The notes: generated from the letters alone by a model not told the origin. A DNA stretch of 64,000 nucleotides from DATKJS01 sp050015275 (GCA_050015275.1 JBEKBS010000001.1:62001-126000); one strand, 5' to 3'. Counted from the stretch's first letter, positions 33,871 through 42,850 are shown. Translations and numbers: made by a program.

Positions 33871-35969
33871 CTCGGGGTCTCTTCCGCTTCGGCGTCCGGG
33901 GCCGGGGCCAGGCCCATCCGCTGGAGGACAGGGTCGCAGGAGACAAGGATGACACGAACCCGGTCCCCCAAGTTAAATATCTTCCGGCGCCGCCGGCCGC
34001 GCCCGGACCGGCCGCGGGCGGGCCGCCCGCCCGCCCGGCGCCCCGGGTCGCCGTCGAGGTCACGGAATGCGAGGAGCCCCTCGACAAAATAGTCATCGAG
34101 CTCGACGATCAGGCCGGCCTTCGTGATGTCGACGACGACGCCGGGAAACTCGTCGCCCAGCCGCTCCTTCAGGAGCCGGAAGATCCGCCATTCGAGGAGG
34201 GCCTGTTCGGCCTCGTCGGCGTTGCGCTCCCGCTCGCTCGAACGGCGCGCAGCGTCCTCGAGGTCGATAGGCTCGCTCTTCTCGCCGCCGAGGGCGGCCT
34301 TCAGGATGCGGTGGACGATGAGGTCGGGGTAGCGCCTGATCGGCGACGTGAAATGGGTGTAGTCCGTCTTGGCCAGGCCGTAGTGGCCGACATTCTCGGG
34401 CGAGTAGACGGCCAGCTTCATGGCCCGCAGGACCTGGATCCCGACGAACTTTTCCTCGGGCCGGCCCCGGGCCTTCTCGATGACCGCGGCCAGATCTTTC
34501 GACCGGACCTTCTCCGGTTCGGGGAGCGCGTATCCGAACGGCAGGATCGTCTCGCGGAGCTTCTCCAGGTCGGCGACGGCCGGGACGGGGTGGACCCGAT
34601 AGATCCCCGGGATCCCCTCCTCCGTCAGGAACGAGGCGACGGCGACGTTGGCGGCCACCATGAACTCCTCGATCAGGCGGTGGGCCTCGTTGCGCTCGGC
34701 GGCGGCGACGGCCTTGAGCTTCCCTTCCTCGTAGATGAGCTCGGGCTCGACGAGGTCGAAATCCAGGCTCCCTTCCTCCACCCGCCGGGCGCGCATAGCC
34801 CGGGCCAGGTCCCGCATGAGCAGGAGATCGTCGACCAGCCTGGCGCAGCGCCGGCGCTCGGCGGCGTCCCCTTCGAGGATCTTGAAGACCGCGGTGTAGG
34901 TCATGCGCTCGACCGTCCGGATGATGGAGGGGGCGAACTCGGCCCTCAGGACCCGGCCCCGGGCGTCCGTCTCCATCAGGACCGAGACCGTCAGCCGCGG
35001 CACCGCGGGCCGCAGGCTGCAGAGGTCGTTCGAGAGTTTCTCGGGGAGCATCGGCAGGGTGAGGTCCGGGAAATAGACGCTCGTCGCCCGCTCCAATGCC
35101 TCCCGGTCGAGGGCCGTGCCGGGCCTGACGTACTGCGAAACGTCGGCGATGTGGACGCCGAGGAGGAGCCGGCCGCCGTCCAGGCGCCTGATGGAGACGG
35201 CGTCGTCGAAGTCCTGGGCTTTCTCGCCGTCGATGGTCACCGTGGGCCAGTCCCGGAAGTCCCGCCGGCCGAGGATGTCCCGCGGCGAGAGGGGGCCCGG
35301 GATCCCGGCGACCTCTTGGAGGGTTTCGTCCGCGAACCGGGAGGCGAGGCCGTACCTGCGGATGATCACCTGGGTGTCCACGCCCGGGTCTTCGGGCCGG
35401 CCGTAGATCCTCGACACGGCCAGGGTCTTGCGGTCGGCCTCGATGATCATCCCCGGCTCAGGCCCGAGACGCCCTTTTGACCGCAGGGCGATGTCCTCCG
35501 GCGAGGGCGAATCGAAGGCCTGGACGAAGGGCGCCCCGGCCCGCTCCTTGTAGATCCCGAGGATGGACGTCCGTTCCCTTTCGAGGACCCGGACGATCTT
35601 CCCCTCGGGCTTACCGAACCGGCCCGAGTCCTTCACCAGGACTTCGACCTCGTCGCCCTGGAGGACCCCTTCGGCGAACCGGGCCGGGACGAAAATGTCC
35701 GGGCCGCCTCCGGCCGGAGTGACGAAGCCGAATCCCCGCCGCGAAGTCACAAAACGCCCGCGGACGAGCCCGGATTTCGCCGCAAGGAGGAAGCGGCTCT
35801 TCAAAGAGCGGACGAGCCTCTCCTTCTCCAAGGCCCTGATCTCTTCGAGGAGCTTGCCGCGGTCCTCCCTCTTGACCTCGAGCGCGGACTGGATCTGGCC
35901 GAAGCTCAGGCCGTCCCGGCGCTTCCCTAGCAGGGAGAGGACTTTGGCGCGAAGACTGGATTTGCTCAT
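33867..35969 (-). CDS. rnr: Ribonuclease R (RNase II/VacB family)
   Basis: 700-residue 3'-5' exoribonuclease. N-terminal helix-turn-helix (1-60), cold-shock domains (GRFVTSRRGFGFVTP near residue 70), RNB catalytic domain with TIDGEKAQDFDDAVSIRRL near residue 245 (the metal-binding aspartates) and FTSPIRRYPDLIVHRIL near residue 545, and a C-terminal S1 domain. The S1 domain is interrupted near residues 635-660 by a Gly/Arg-rich insertion (GRRAGGRPARGRSGRGRRRR). It overlaps the SelB-like gene and starts one base after the upstream stop. Confidence 0.94.
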   Translation of the reverse strand: MSKSSLRAKVLSLLGKRRDGLSFGQIQSALEVKREDRGKLLEEIRALEKERLVRSLKSRFLLAAKSGLVRGRFVTSRRGFGFVTPAGGGPDIFVPARFAEGVLQGDEVEVLVKDSGRFGKPEGKIVRVLERERTSILGIYKERAGAPFVQAFDSPSPEDIALRSKGRLGPEPGMIIEADRKTLAVSRIYGRPEDPGVDTQVIIRRYGLASRFADETLQEVAGIPGPLSPRDILGRRDFRDWPTVTIDGEKAQDFDDAVSIRRLDGGRLLLGVHIADVSQYVRPGTALDREALERATSVYFPDLTLPMLPEKLSNDLCSLRPAVPRLTVSVLMETDARGRVLRAEFAPSIIRTVERMTYTAVFKILEGDAAERRRCARLVDDLLLMRDLARAMRARRVEEGSLDFDLVEPELIYEEGKLKAVAAAERNEAHRLIEEFMVAANVAVASFLTEEGIPGIYRVHPVPAVADLEKLRETILPFGYALPEPEKVRSKDLAAVIEKARGRPEEKFVGIQVLRAMKLAVYSPENVGHYGLAKTDYTHFTSPIRRYPDLIVHRILKAALGGEKSEPIDLEDAARRSSERERNADEAEQALLEWRIFRLLKERLGDEFPGVVVDITKAGLIVELDDYFVEGLLAFRDLDGDPGRRAGGRPARGRSGRGRRRRKIFNLGDRVRVILVSCDPVLQRMGLAPAPDAEAEETPR

Positions 35970-36602
35970 TTAGTAATAGAAGAGGGAGACGTAGGGGACC
36001 TTCAGATTTTCCCGGGCCGCCTTGACCAAGCGGGTCCGGGCCGCGGCGGCGATCTCGGCCGGTCCCTTTCCGGGAAATTCCTTGGCCGTCTGCCGGGCGA
36101 GCCCGTCCCGCTCGGCCCGCGAGGTCCGTCCCCACAGGATGCCGTCGACACCGTCGTCGATCCTCTCCAGGGCCTCTTCGTCCGGGGCCTCCCGGGCGAG
36201 GAGGGCCGCGGCCTCCTCGAACAGAGAGCGGAGGCGTCGATCATCCGCGGCCGGGCTCCGGAGGCACGTCTCGACCTCGCCCCGGGCCGCGGCGACTTTG
36301 ACGGCCCGCGGCACGGTCGCTCTCCTGCGGCCGGCGGCACGGTCCGTGTGCTGGGCCAGCGCTCTCCGGACGTGGGGCTCACAAAAGGAGAGGGAGATCC
36401 CCTTCGTGCCCCGGGCGCGGTCGCGGATCCCGTCGAACGCCCGGCCCACGCCCTCGAGGACGACATGGAGGGGGACGCTGTTCTTCTCCCAGCCGTCGAT
36501 CACGGCCAGGTCGCGGGGGGAAAGGAAAAACGGGGCACCGCGGCGGCGGAGGAATTCCCGGGCGATGGCCTGGTAATATCCGCTCTGGGCCTGGTCCGTC
36601 AT
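35970..36602 (-). CDS. Conserved-looking hypothetical protein, 210 residues
   Basis: No known family recognised. N-terminus YYQAIAREFLRRRGAPFFLS, then PRDLAVIDGWEKNSVPLHVV and LEGVGRAFDGIR looks like a compact helical domain; the rest is Ala/Arg-rich and helical, ending NLKVPYVSLFYY. No membrane segment, cysteine cluster or nucleotide motif. The gene overlaps coaX by four bases and abuts rnr, so it is part of the valS-birA-coaX-rnr transcript. That fixed position suggests a soluble housekeeping accessory, but I cannot say what it does. Confidence 0.75.
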   Translation of the reverse strand: MTDQAQSGYYQAIAREFLRRRGAPFFLSPRDLAVIDGWEKNSVPLHVVLEGVGRAFDGIRDRARGTKGISLSFCEPHVRRALAQHTDRAAGRRRATVPRAVKVAAARGEVETCLRSPAADDRRLRSLFEEAAALLAREAPDEEALERIDDGVDGILWGRTSRAERDGLARQTAKEFPGKGPAEIAAAARTRLVKAARENLKVPYVSLFYY

Positions 36603-37390
36603 TTTTCCGGGAGCCGGATCTCCTCTTCCCGGTTCCTTTCGAAGATGATCCTCAACCCTTCGAGGACCAGGTCCGGCTCGAACACGTCGATGGCCGGGAC
36701 CTCGGGCGTGATCGGCCCGCCGAAGCCCCCCGTCGCGATGACCTTGCCGCCCTTCCCGAGCTCCTTCCGGACCTCCTCGAGGATGTTCGTCACGAGCCCG
36801 ACGTAGCCGAAATAGAGCCCGGACTGCATGCTCGTGACGGTCGTCCGGCCGACGGCCCGTTTCGGCTTGCGGATCTCGATCCGCGGCAGCCGGGCCGTCT
36901 TGAGGTAGAGGGCCTCGGCCGAGATCTGGATCCCGGGCGCGATCGCCCCGCCCAGGTACTCGCCCTTGGCCGAGACGGCGTCGAACGTCGTCGCCGTCCC
37001 GAAGTCCACGACGATCACCGGGCCGCCATGCTTTTCGAAGGCCGCGACGGCGGCCGCGATCCGGTCCGCGCCGACCTCGAGCGGGTTCTCATAGAGGATC
37101 GGCATGCCGGTCCGCAGTCCAGGCCCGACGACGAGCGCCTCGAGGCCGAAGAAGCCCCGGCAGACGTCCTGGACGACCGGCGTCAGCGGCGGGACGACGC
37201 TCGAGATGATCGCGGCCTCCGCCTTCTTCGGAGGGATTCCCGCCACTTGGAAGAGGTTGAGAAGGACGGTCCCGTACTCGTCGGCCGTCTTGTCCCGGTC
37301 CGTCTTGATCTTCCAGCTCTTGACGAGCTTCGCGTCCCGGAACATCCCGATAGCCATCGTCGTGTTCCCGATATCGAACGCCAGAAGCAT
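36599..37390 (-). CDS. coaX: Type III pantothenate kinase
   Basis: 263 residues. MLLAFDIGNTTMAIGMF holds the acidic residue and phosphate loop; GPGLRTGMPILYENPLEVGA and DRIAAAVAAFEKHGGPVIVV carry the substrate motif, with DFGTATTFDAVSAKGEYLGG and AIAPGIQIS after. CoaX starts coenzyme A synthesis, needs a monovalent cation and is not feedback-inhibited by CoA. ATG 37390 follows AAGGAGG at six bases; the longer frame would add six residues. Next to birA, a common pairing. Confidence 0.95.
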   Translation of the reverse strand: MLLAFDIGNTTMAIGMFRDAKLVKSWKIKTDRDKTADEYGTVLLNLFQVAGIPPKKAEAAIISSVVPPLTPVVQDVCRGFFGLEALVVGPGLRTGMPILYENPLEVGADRIAAAVAAFEKHGGPVIVVDFGTATTFDAVSAKGEYLGGAIAPGIQISAEALYLKTARLPRIEIRKPKRAVGRTTVTSMQSGLYFGYVGLVTNILEEVRKELGKGGKVIATGGFGGPITPEVPAIDVFEPDLVLEGLRIIFERNREEEIRLPEK

Positions 37391-37404
37391 CGGTCGCCTC
37401 CTTG

Positions 37405-38166
37405 TCATTCCCAGTCGAGGGCCTGGATCTCCTCGAAGGAAAAAGACTCCGGCCGCCCGGCCCGCTCCAGCCGGAGGCGCCCCTCCGGGGTCAGGCCCCG
37501 GTAAACGCCGCGGATCTCGTCCCCGGCCGTCGCCATCCGGACCCGGGTCCCCGGGGAAAAAGCCATGCGGTCCTCGGCTCCCCGGATGATCATGTCCCTC
37601 CCTCCCCGGATGAGCGAATTATACCAGGAGTCGAGGGTTTGGCAAAGGCGCCCGAGCATCTCCTCGCCGTCCGCAGGCCGGCCCGTGATCAGGCGGAGGG
37701 AAGTCGCGAGGGCCCTCAAGTCCTCGGGAAAATCGGACTCCTCGTGGTTGACGTTGAGGCCGACCCCGACGATGGCGTGGCCCGGAGCTCCGGCCCGAAA
37801 AACGCCCTCGGTCAGGATCCCGCCGAGCTTCCTCCGCTCATAGACGAGGTCGTTCGGCCACTTGAGAAGGGCCTCGACGCCGGCGGCTGCGAGGACGGCG
37901 TCCGCGGCGGCCAGCCCGGCCGCGAGCGGCAGAAGCGGAAACGACTCTCCTGGCCCCCCGGGACCTTCCCAGCGGAGGATGAACGAAACATAGAGCCCGA
38001 GGCCCCGGGGCGAATGCCAGCTTCGCCCCTTGGTGCCCCGGCCGCGGGTTTGCTCCGCGGCGACCACGACCGTCCCGTGGGCCGCGCCGTCGCGGACAAG
38101 GTCCCGGGCCGCGTCGTTCGTCGAAGGCACGCTCTCGAGCCTGTGGATGATCATTCCCAGAGTCAT
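37405..38166 (-). CDS. birA: Biotin--[acetyl-CoA-carboxylase] ligase, without HTH domain
   Basis: 253 residues. Biotinyl-AMP loop QTRGRGTKGRSWHSPRGLGL near residue 40, LLKWPNDLVYERRKLGGILT near residue 105 with the catalytic Lys, and VGVGLNVNHEESDFP near residue 140, then a C-terminal SH3-like domain. The DNA-binding domain of E. coli BirA is missing, so it is a ligase (group I) and not a repressor. ATG 38166 is the first plausible start; the long upstream frame is Arg/Ser-rich shadow of valS. Confidence 0.93.
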   Translation of the reverse strand: MTLGMIIHRLESVPSTNDAARDLVRDGAAHGTVVVAAEQTRGRGTKGRSWHSPRGLGLYVSFILRWEGPGGPGESFPLLPLAAGLAAADAVLAAAGVEALLKWPNDLVYERRKLGGILTEGVFRAGAPGHAIVGVGLNVNHEESDFPEDLRALATSLRLITGRPADGEEMLGRLCQTLDSWYNSLIRGGRDMIIRGAEDRMAFSPGTRVRMATAGDEIRGVYRGLTPEGRLRLERAGRPESFSFEEIQALDWE

Positions 38167-38200
38167 CGTTTCGTCCGCCGGATGGTATCGTCCGCCGGGC

Positions 38201-40837
38201 TCAAGCCGTCGGCGGGAGATGGGCCAGATTTTTTTCGACCTTGTCCCGGCGGTCCCTGAGCCCTTCGAGCCGGGTCCTGTTCTCCTCGACGACGGCCTGC
38301 GGCGCTTTGGAGACGAAGTCCCCGTTCCCGAGCTTCGCCTCGAGCTTGGCGATGTCCGCCTGGATCTTCTGGAGCTCCCTCTCCAGCCGTTCTTTTTCCT
38401 GGGCCAGGTCGGCCGTCTCGTCAAGAGGGATGGCCAGCTCGAAGGGGCCGGCGACGCCTTTCAGGATCCTCTTTCCGGCCGGAAAGGCGGCCGCGAACTC
38501 GAGCGTCGAGATCCCGGCCAGCGTTTTGACGGAGGAGGATTCAGCGGCGAGCGCTCGGGCCTCGGCCGGGCCGGACGACTTGACCCAGAGCTCCAGCCTC
38601 GCCTTGGGCGGGATCTTGTTCTCGGTCCTGATCTTGCGGACCTCGACCACGACCTCCTGAAGGAGGGCCATGGCCCGTTCGACCGCCTCATCCCGCCATT
38701 CTTCGCGGGCCTCGGGGAACGGGGCCACGGCGATCGAGCGGCCGGCGCCGGGCAGGTGCTGCCAGATCTCTTCGGTGATGAACGGCATGAACGGGTGGAG
38801 AAGCCGCAGGATCCGGTCGAGGGTGTCGGCCAGGACGGCTTCCGTCGTCTTGTTGCCTTCTCTCAGCCCGACCTTGGCCAGCTCGAGGTACCAGTCGCAG
38901 AACTCGTGCCAGATGAAGTGATAGAGGGCGTTCGCCGCCTCGTAAAACTTGTATTGCTCCAGGCTCCGCGTGACGGATCCCGTGACGGCCGCAAGCCGGC
39001 TCCGGACCCAGCGGTCGGCGAGCGTGAGCTCTTCCTCGCGGACTCCGGCCGTCCGGTCCCCGAGGTTCATGAGGACGAAGCGCGAGGCGTTCCAGATCTT
39101 GTTGGCGAAGGTCTGGTATCCGGCCATCCGCTCCTCGGACAGGGACAGGTCCATGCCAGGGACGGCCAGGGCCGCCAGGGTGAAGCGAAGGGCGTCGGTC
39201 CCGTATTTTTCGATCATCTCGAGCGGGTCGATGATGTTGCCCTCGGACTTGCTCATCTTCCGGCGCTTCAGGTCCCGGACGAGGCCGTTGATGAAGACGT
39301 GCCGGAACGGGATCTGGCCCCGGAACTTGAGGCCCATCATGATCATCCGGGCCACCCAGAAAAAGATGATATCGAACCCGGTGGACATGAGGTCCGTGGG
39401 GTAGAACGTCCGGAGGTCCTCGGTCTCATCCGGCCAGCCGAGCGTCCCGAACGGCCAGAGCGCGGACGAGAACCAGGTGTCGAGGACGTCGTCGTCCTGG
39501 TCGACCGGCCCGCCGCACCTGGCACACTTCGCCGGCGCCTCCATGGCGACCATCATGTGCCGGCAGTCCCGGCAGTACCAGGCCGGGATCCGATGGCCCC
39601 ACCAGAGCTGGCGCGAAATGCACCAGTCGTGGATATTGTACATCCATTCGAAGTAGGTCTTCGTCCAGTTCGACGGAATGAACTGGATCTCGCCGTCCTC
39701 GACGACCCGGATGGCCTCGTCGGCCAGCGGCTTGATCCGGACGAACCACTGCCATGAAAGGTAAGGCTCGATGACGCTCTTGCAGCGGTAGCAATGGCCG
39801 ACGGCGTGGTCGTGATCTTCGATCTTGACGAGAAGTCCCAGGCCGCGGAGCTTTTCGACGACCTTGGCCCGGCATTCGAACCGGTCGAGGCCCTGGAAGT
39901 CCGGGCCGGCCGCCTCGGTCATCCTCCCCGAGCCGTCGATGACGATGACCTGGTCGAGACCGTGGAGCTTCCCGAGCTCGAAGTCCACGGGGTCGTGGGC
40001 GGGCGTCACCTTGACCGCGCCCGTCCCGAATTCCCGCTCCACTCGCTCGTCGGTGATGACCGGGATGAGACGGTTCTGGAGCGGCAGGAGGACCCGCCTC
40101 CCGTGGAGGTGGCGAAAGCGCTCGTCATCCGGATGGACGGCCACCGCGGTGTCGCCGAGCATGGTCTCGGGCCGGGTCGTGGCCACGACGACCGCTTCGC
40201 CCGAGCCTTCGACCGGGTACTTGATGTACCAGAGCTTGCCGTGGAGGTCCCGGTGCTCGATCTCGATGTCCGAGAGCACGGTCTGGCATCTCGGGCAGCG
40301 GTTGACGAGATAATAATCGCGGTAGATCAGGCCCTCGTCGTACAAGGACACAAAGACCTGCTTGACGGCCCGGGTGAACCCGGGGTCCATGGTGAAGCGC
40401 TCGCGCGACCAGTCGAGGGAAGCCCCGAGCCTTCTGAGCTGGCCGGTGATGGCGCCGCCGTACTTTTCCTTCCAGTCCCAGGCGATCCGGAGGAACTCGT
40501 CGCGGCCGATCTTTTCCCGGGTCAGGCCCTTCGCGGCCAGGCTCTGGTCGATGACGTTATGGACCGCGATCGAGGCATGGTCCGTGCCCGGGAGCCAGAG
40601 GCAGTTGTAGCCCTGCATCCGCTTCCAGCGGGTGATGATATCGGGCAGGGTGAAGCAGAGGGCGTGGCCCATGTGGAGGATCCCCGTGACGTTCGGCGGC
40701 GGGAGGACCATGGAGAACTTGGGCTTCGTGGACTTTGGGTCTGCGACGAACAGGCCCTCGTCCTCCCAGAGCTTCGACCATTTTCCCTCGACCGGCTTGG
40801 GGTCGTAGGTTTTTTCGAGCTGTCTTTTCTCGTTCAT
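38201..40837 (-). CDS. valS: Valyl-tRNA synthetase
   Basis: 878-residue class I synthetase. PPPNVTGILHMGHALCFTLP carries the HIGH motif (HMGH) near residue 50, the editing domain covers about 190-340 (TTRPETMLGDTAVAVHPDDE), RRKMSKSEGNIIDP is the KMSKS motif near residue 520, and a C-terminal coiled-coil arm (about 810-870) binds tRNA. ATG 40837 (MNEKRQLEKTYDP) is preferred; an in-frame ATG at 40852 adds five residues. No clear Shine-Dalgarno is visible; a 12-base G/C homopolymer lies in its short leader. Confidence 0.96.
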   Translation of the reverse strand: MNEKRQLEKTYDPKPVEGKWSKLWEDEGLFVADPKSTKPKFSMVLPPPNVTGILHMGHALCFTLPDIITRWKRMQGYNCLWLPGTDHASIAVHNVIDQSLAAKGLTREKIGRDEFLRIAWDWKEKYGGAITGQLRRLGASLDWSRERFTMDPGFTRAVKQVFVSLYDEGLIYRDYYLVNRCPRCQTVLSDIEIEHRDLHGKLWYIKYPVEGSGEAVVVATTRPETMLGDTAVAVHPDDERFRHLHGRRVLLPLQNRLIPVITDERVEREFGTGAVKVTPAHDPVDFELGKLHGLDQVIVIDGSGRMTEAAGPDFQGLDRFECRAKVVEKLRGLGLLVKIEDHDHAVGHCYRCKSVIEPYLSWQWFVRIKPLADEAIRVVEDGEIQFIPSNWTKTYFEWMYNIHDWCISRQLWWGHRIPAWYCRDCRHMMVAMEAPAKCARCGGPVDQDDDVLDTWFSSALWPFGTLGWPDETEDLRTFYPTDLMSTGFDIIFFWVARMIMMGLKFRGQIPFRHVFINGLVRDLKRRKMSKSEGNIIDPLEMIEKYGTDALRFTLAALAVPGMDLSLSEERMAGYQTFANKIWNASRFVLMNLGDRTAGVREEELTLADRWVRSRLAAVTGSVTRSLEQYKFYEAANALYHFIWHEFCDWYLELAKVGLREGNKTTEAVLADTLDRILRLLHPFMPFITEEIWQHLPGAGRSIAVAPFPEAREEWRDEAVERAMALLQEVVVEVRKIRTENKIPPKARLELWVKSSGPAEARALAAESSSVKTLAGISTLEFAAAFPAGKRILKGVAGPFELAIPLDETADLAQEKERLERELQKIQADIAKLEAKLGNGDFVSKAPQAVVEENRTRLEGLRDRRDKVEKNLAHLPPTA

Positions 40838-40866
40838 GGGGTCACCAGGCATCCGTGAGATCGTGC

Positions 40867-40878
40867 GGGGGGGGGGGG
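40867..40878. repeat. Homopolymer of 12 G (12 C on the transcribed strand)
   Basis: An uninterrupted G12 in the 44-bp gap between the receiver gene stop and valS. Such tracts slip in replication and can alter expression of the next gene; here it would sit in the valS untranslated leader. Confidence 0.9.
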
Positions 40879-40881
40879 ACG

Positions 40882-41337
40882 CTACGCCGCGCTTTTCGTC
40901 TCCCCGCCGTTCCCGGCCGGCCGCTCCTCGGGGACGACGGGCTCCTCGGGGAGGGTCGACGGCCAGGCCTTTTTCTCGATGAGCTCCCGGACGCCGGCGG
41001 CCAGCCGTTCCGAATCGAAAGGCTTCTGGAAGATCCCGTCGTAGTCCGCGGCGGCCAACCTCGAAACGTCCAGGGCCTCGAAAGTCCCCCGGAGGAAAAC
41101 GAGGGGGACCCGCCGGAGGTCCTCCCGGCTCCTGAGAAGCCGGCCGACCTCGAAGGGGTCGCGGCCGGGAAGGGACAGGCTGAGGAGGACGGCGTCGGGC
41201 CGGATCCCGGGGATCGAATCGAGGAGGTCCGCGCCGTCCTCGAACGGGAATAGCCGGAATTCGGGCTCCGGAAAGGCGAGCTGGACGGTCTTCTGGACCG
41301 AAGGGCTCGGGTCGGCCACGATGATCCTGTACGCCAC
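40882..41337 (-). CDS. Degenerate receiver-domain protein (pseudo-receiver)
   Basis: 151 residues with the CheY fold pattern: RIIVADPSPSVQKTV at the N-terminus, PDAVLLSLSLPGRDPFEVGR near residue 48 and IFQKPFDSERLAAGVREL near residue 103. The phospho-accepting Asp is replaced by Ser53 and the acidic pair is reduced to Asp9; Lys105 of the FQKP motif remains. Classical phosphorylation is therefore unlikely, and a constitutive or protein-interaction role is inferred. The last 30 residues are a Pro/Glu-rich tail with no output domain. GTG 41337 follows GAGGA. It heads the transcript with valS and has its own promoter. Confidence 0.8.
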   Translation of the reverse strand: MAYRIIVADPSPSVQKTVQLAFPEPEFRLFPFEDGADLLDSIPGIRPDAVLLSLSLPGRDPFEVGRLLRSREDLRRVPLVFLRGTFEALDVSRLAAADYDGIFQKPFDSERLAAGVRELIEKKAWPSTLPEEPVVPEERPAGNGGETKSAA

Positions 41338-41383
41338 GTCTATCCTCAGAAAATCTTCAGAACTCCAAGAGAATAATCAATTT

Positions 41384-41412
41384 AATCTACCCTTTTCGAC
41401 CCGGGCTGTCAA
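41384..41412 (-). promoter_or_regulatory. Promoter of the receiver-valS-birA-coaX-rnr gene cluster
   Basis: Minus strand TTGACA (41412-41407), 17-bp spacer, TAGATT (41389-41384). Predicted start near 41377, about 40 bases before GTG 41337. Confidence 0.65.
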
Positions 41413-41425
41413 TCCGGCCGGGGGC

Positions 41426-41453
41426 TTGACTCCCGGGGCCATATCGATATGAT
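41426..41453 (+). promoter_or_regulatory. Promoter of the HTH/FG-GAP gene
   Basis: TTGACT (41426-41431), 16-bp spacer, TATGAT (41448-41453), about 24 bases before ATG 41478. It is back to back with the leftward promoter at 41384-41412; their -35 boxes lie 13 bp apart, so a bound regulator could affect both. Confidence 0.65.
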
Positions 41454-41477
41454 GAGGAGATACTTAGAAGGTCGCCC

Positions 41478-42806
41478 ATGGGGAACGAAGCCAAGAACAA
41501 CCTCTTGCGTTCCTGGAAAGAGATCGCCTCCTACCTGGGCTATGACGAGCGGACCTGTTACAGGTGGGAGCAGAAGTTCGGCATGCCGGTCCACCGGGCG
41601 GAGGCGGGCGCGTCCAAATCCCACGTCGTCGCCTACAAGGAGGAGCTTGACCTCTGGTTCCAGGAAGCGTTCAAGAACTCCAGCCATCCCGGCCCTCCGA
41701 AGAAGGCGGGCCGCCCGGCCCTCCGGTGGGCGTTTTTCGGGCTGGCCCCCGTCGTTGTCGTCGCCGCTTTCCTGATGATCAGGACGGTCACATCCCCGCC
41801 GCCCCAGCCGGCGGATTTTGCCATCAGGGGCTCGGTCCTGATCGTCCTGAGCGAAGACGGGAAGGAGCTCTGGCGGCACGACTTTAAGGTCGAGGGTTTG
41901 GAGGACGAGTCGTTCTATAGGGCCCACTTCCAGACGGCGCATAACGGAGCCAGGTTGCCCTCGATCATGATCAAGGACATCGACGGCGACGGGAGGAACG
42001 AGGTCCTGTTTGCGGTCAAAAAGCGCGACGATGCGTACGGCGAGGGCGACCTTTATTGCTACAACAGCAGGGGACGGGAGCTCTGGCAGTTCACTGCGGG
42101 CCGGGAAATGTCGTTCGGCGGCCGGACCTATTCCGCCGACTACCGGATCTACGGTTTCCGCCTTCACGACTTCAACGGGGACGGCCGCCAGGAGATCGCG
42201 GTCATCTCCTACCACTATCCCCAATGGCCCTGCCAGCTGGCGATCCTGGATTCGAACGGTCGGCTCACCGGCGAGTTCTGGAACTGCGGCTACCTGACCG
42301 ACCTCTGTTACCGGGACCTCGACGGCGACGGCCGGGAGGAGGTGGTCGTCTCGGGCGTCAACAATCAGTACGGGGGATGCCTGATCGTTTTCGACCCGCG
42401 GCGCGTCGGCGGATGCTCACCCCAGAGCGGAGAATTCAAGTCCGATACCCTCCCCCCGGGGTTGGAAAAGTACTATGTCCTGACCCCCCGGACCGATGTC
42501 AGCCTGGCCCTCGGCGACATCGTCGAGAGCATCACGAACCTCGGGGTCACCAAGAACAAACGTCTTGTGGCCGATACGAATTATTGTCTGATCTATGAGT
42601 TCGATTTCGGCCTCCGCTGCCTGAACGCGGACTGGGGGCACGGCTACATGACGAGACACAACGAGCTCGCCGCGGCGGGGAAGATCCGGAGCGCCCTTGA
42701 CGAGGCCTACCGCCAAACGATCATCAAGGGGGTCCGCTACTGGGACGGCCGGGCCTGGGTGGCGGAGCCGACGCCGAACCTCAGGAACGCGCCCTCAACG
42801 AGATAG
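41478..42806 (+). CDS. Membrane-anchored HTH protein with periplasmic FG-GAP (VCBS-like) repeats
   Basis: 442 residues in three parts. Residues 10-65 (SWKEIASYLGYDERTCYRWE, then LDLWFQEAF) are a MerR/excisionase-like helix-turn-helix that is a common N-terminal module in Acidobacteria. Residues about 81-104 form one membrane helix (WAFFGLAPVVVVAAFLMI). The rest, outside, holds FG-GAP calcium-binding loops DIDGDGRNEV (167-176), DFNGDGRQEI (231-240) and DLDGDGREEV (280-289), suggesting a beta-propeller. The layout is that of a ToxR-like one-component sensor-regulator; the ligand is unknown. It is monocistronic and divergent from the receiver-valS transcript. Confidence 0.85.
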   Translation: MGNEAKNNLLRSWKEIASYLGYDERTCYRWEQKFGMPVHRAEAGASKSHVVAYKEELDLWFQEAFKNSSHPGPPKKAGRPALRWAFFGLAPVVVVAAFLMIRTVTSPPPQPADFAIRGSVLIVLSEDGKELWRHDFKVEGLEDESFYRAHFQTAHNGARLPSIMIKDIDGDGRNEVLFAVKKRDDAYGEGDLYCYNSRGRELWQFTAGREMSFGGRTYSADYRIYGFRLHDFNGDGRQEIAVISYHYPQWPCQLAILDSNGRLTGEFWNCGYLTDLCYRDLDGDGREEVVVSGVNNQYGGCLIVFDPRRVGGCSPQSGEFKSDTLPPGLEKYYVLTPRTDVSLALGDIVESITNLGVTKNKRLVADTNYCLIYEFDFGLRCLNADWGHGYMTRHNELAAAGKIRSALDEAYRQTIIKGVRYWDGRAWVAEPTPNLRNAPSTR

Positions 42807-42850
42807 CCCGGCCGATCCCGCCATCTCCCACGGGCCCCTGAGCCCGCCGG

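Noticed and set aside
32794..35969. SelB-like gene as the frameshifted end of a full selB
   Set aside because: The adjacent upstream gene is a complete RNase R in another frame, with no EF-Tu-like motif in any frame nearby.
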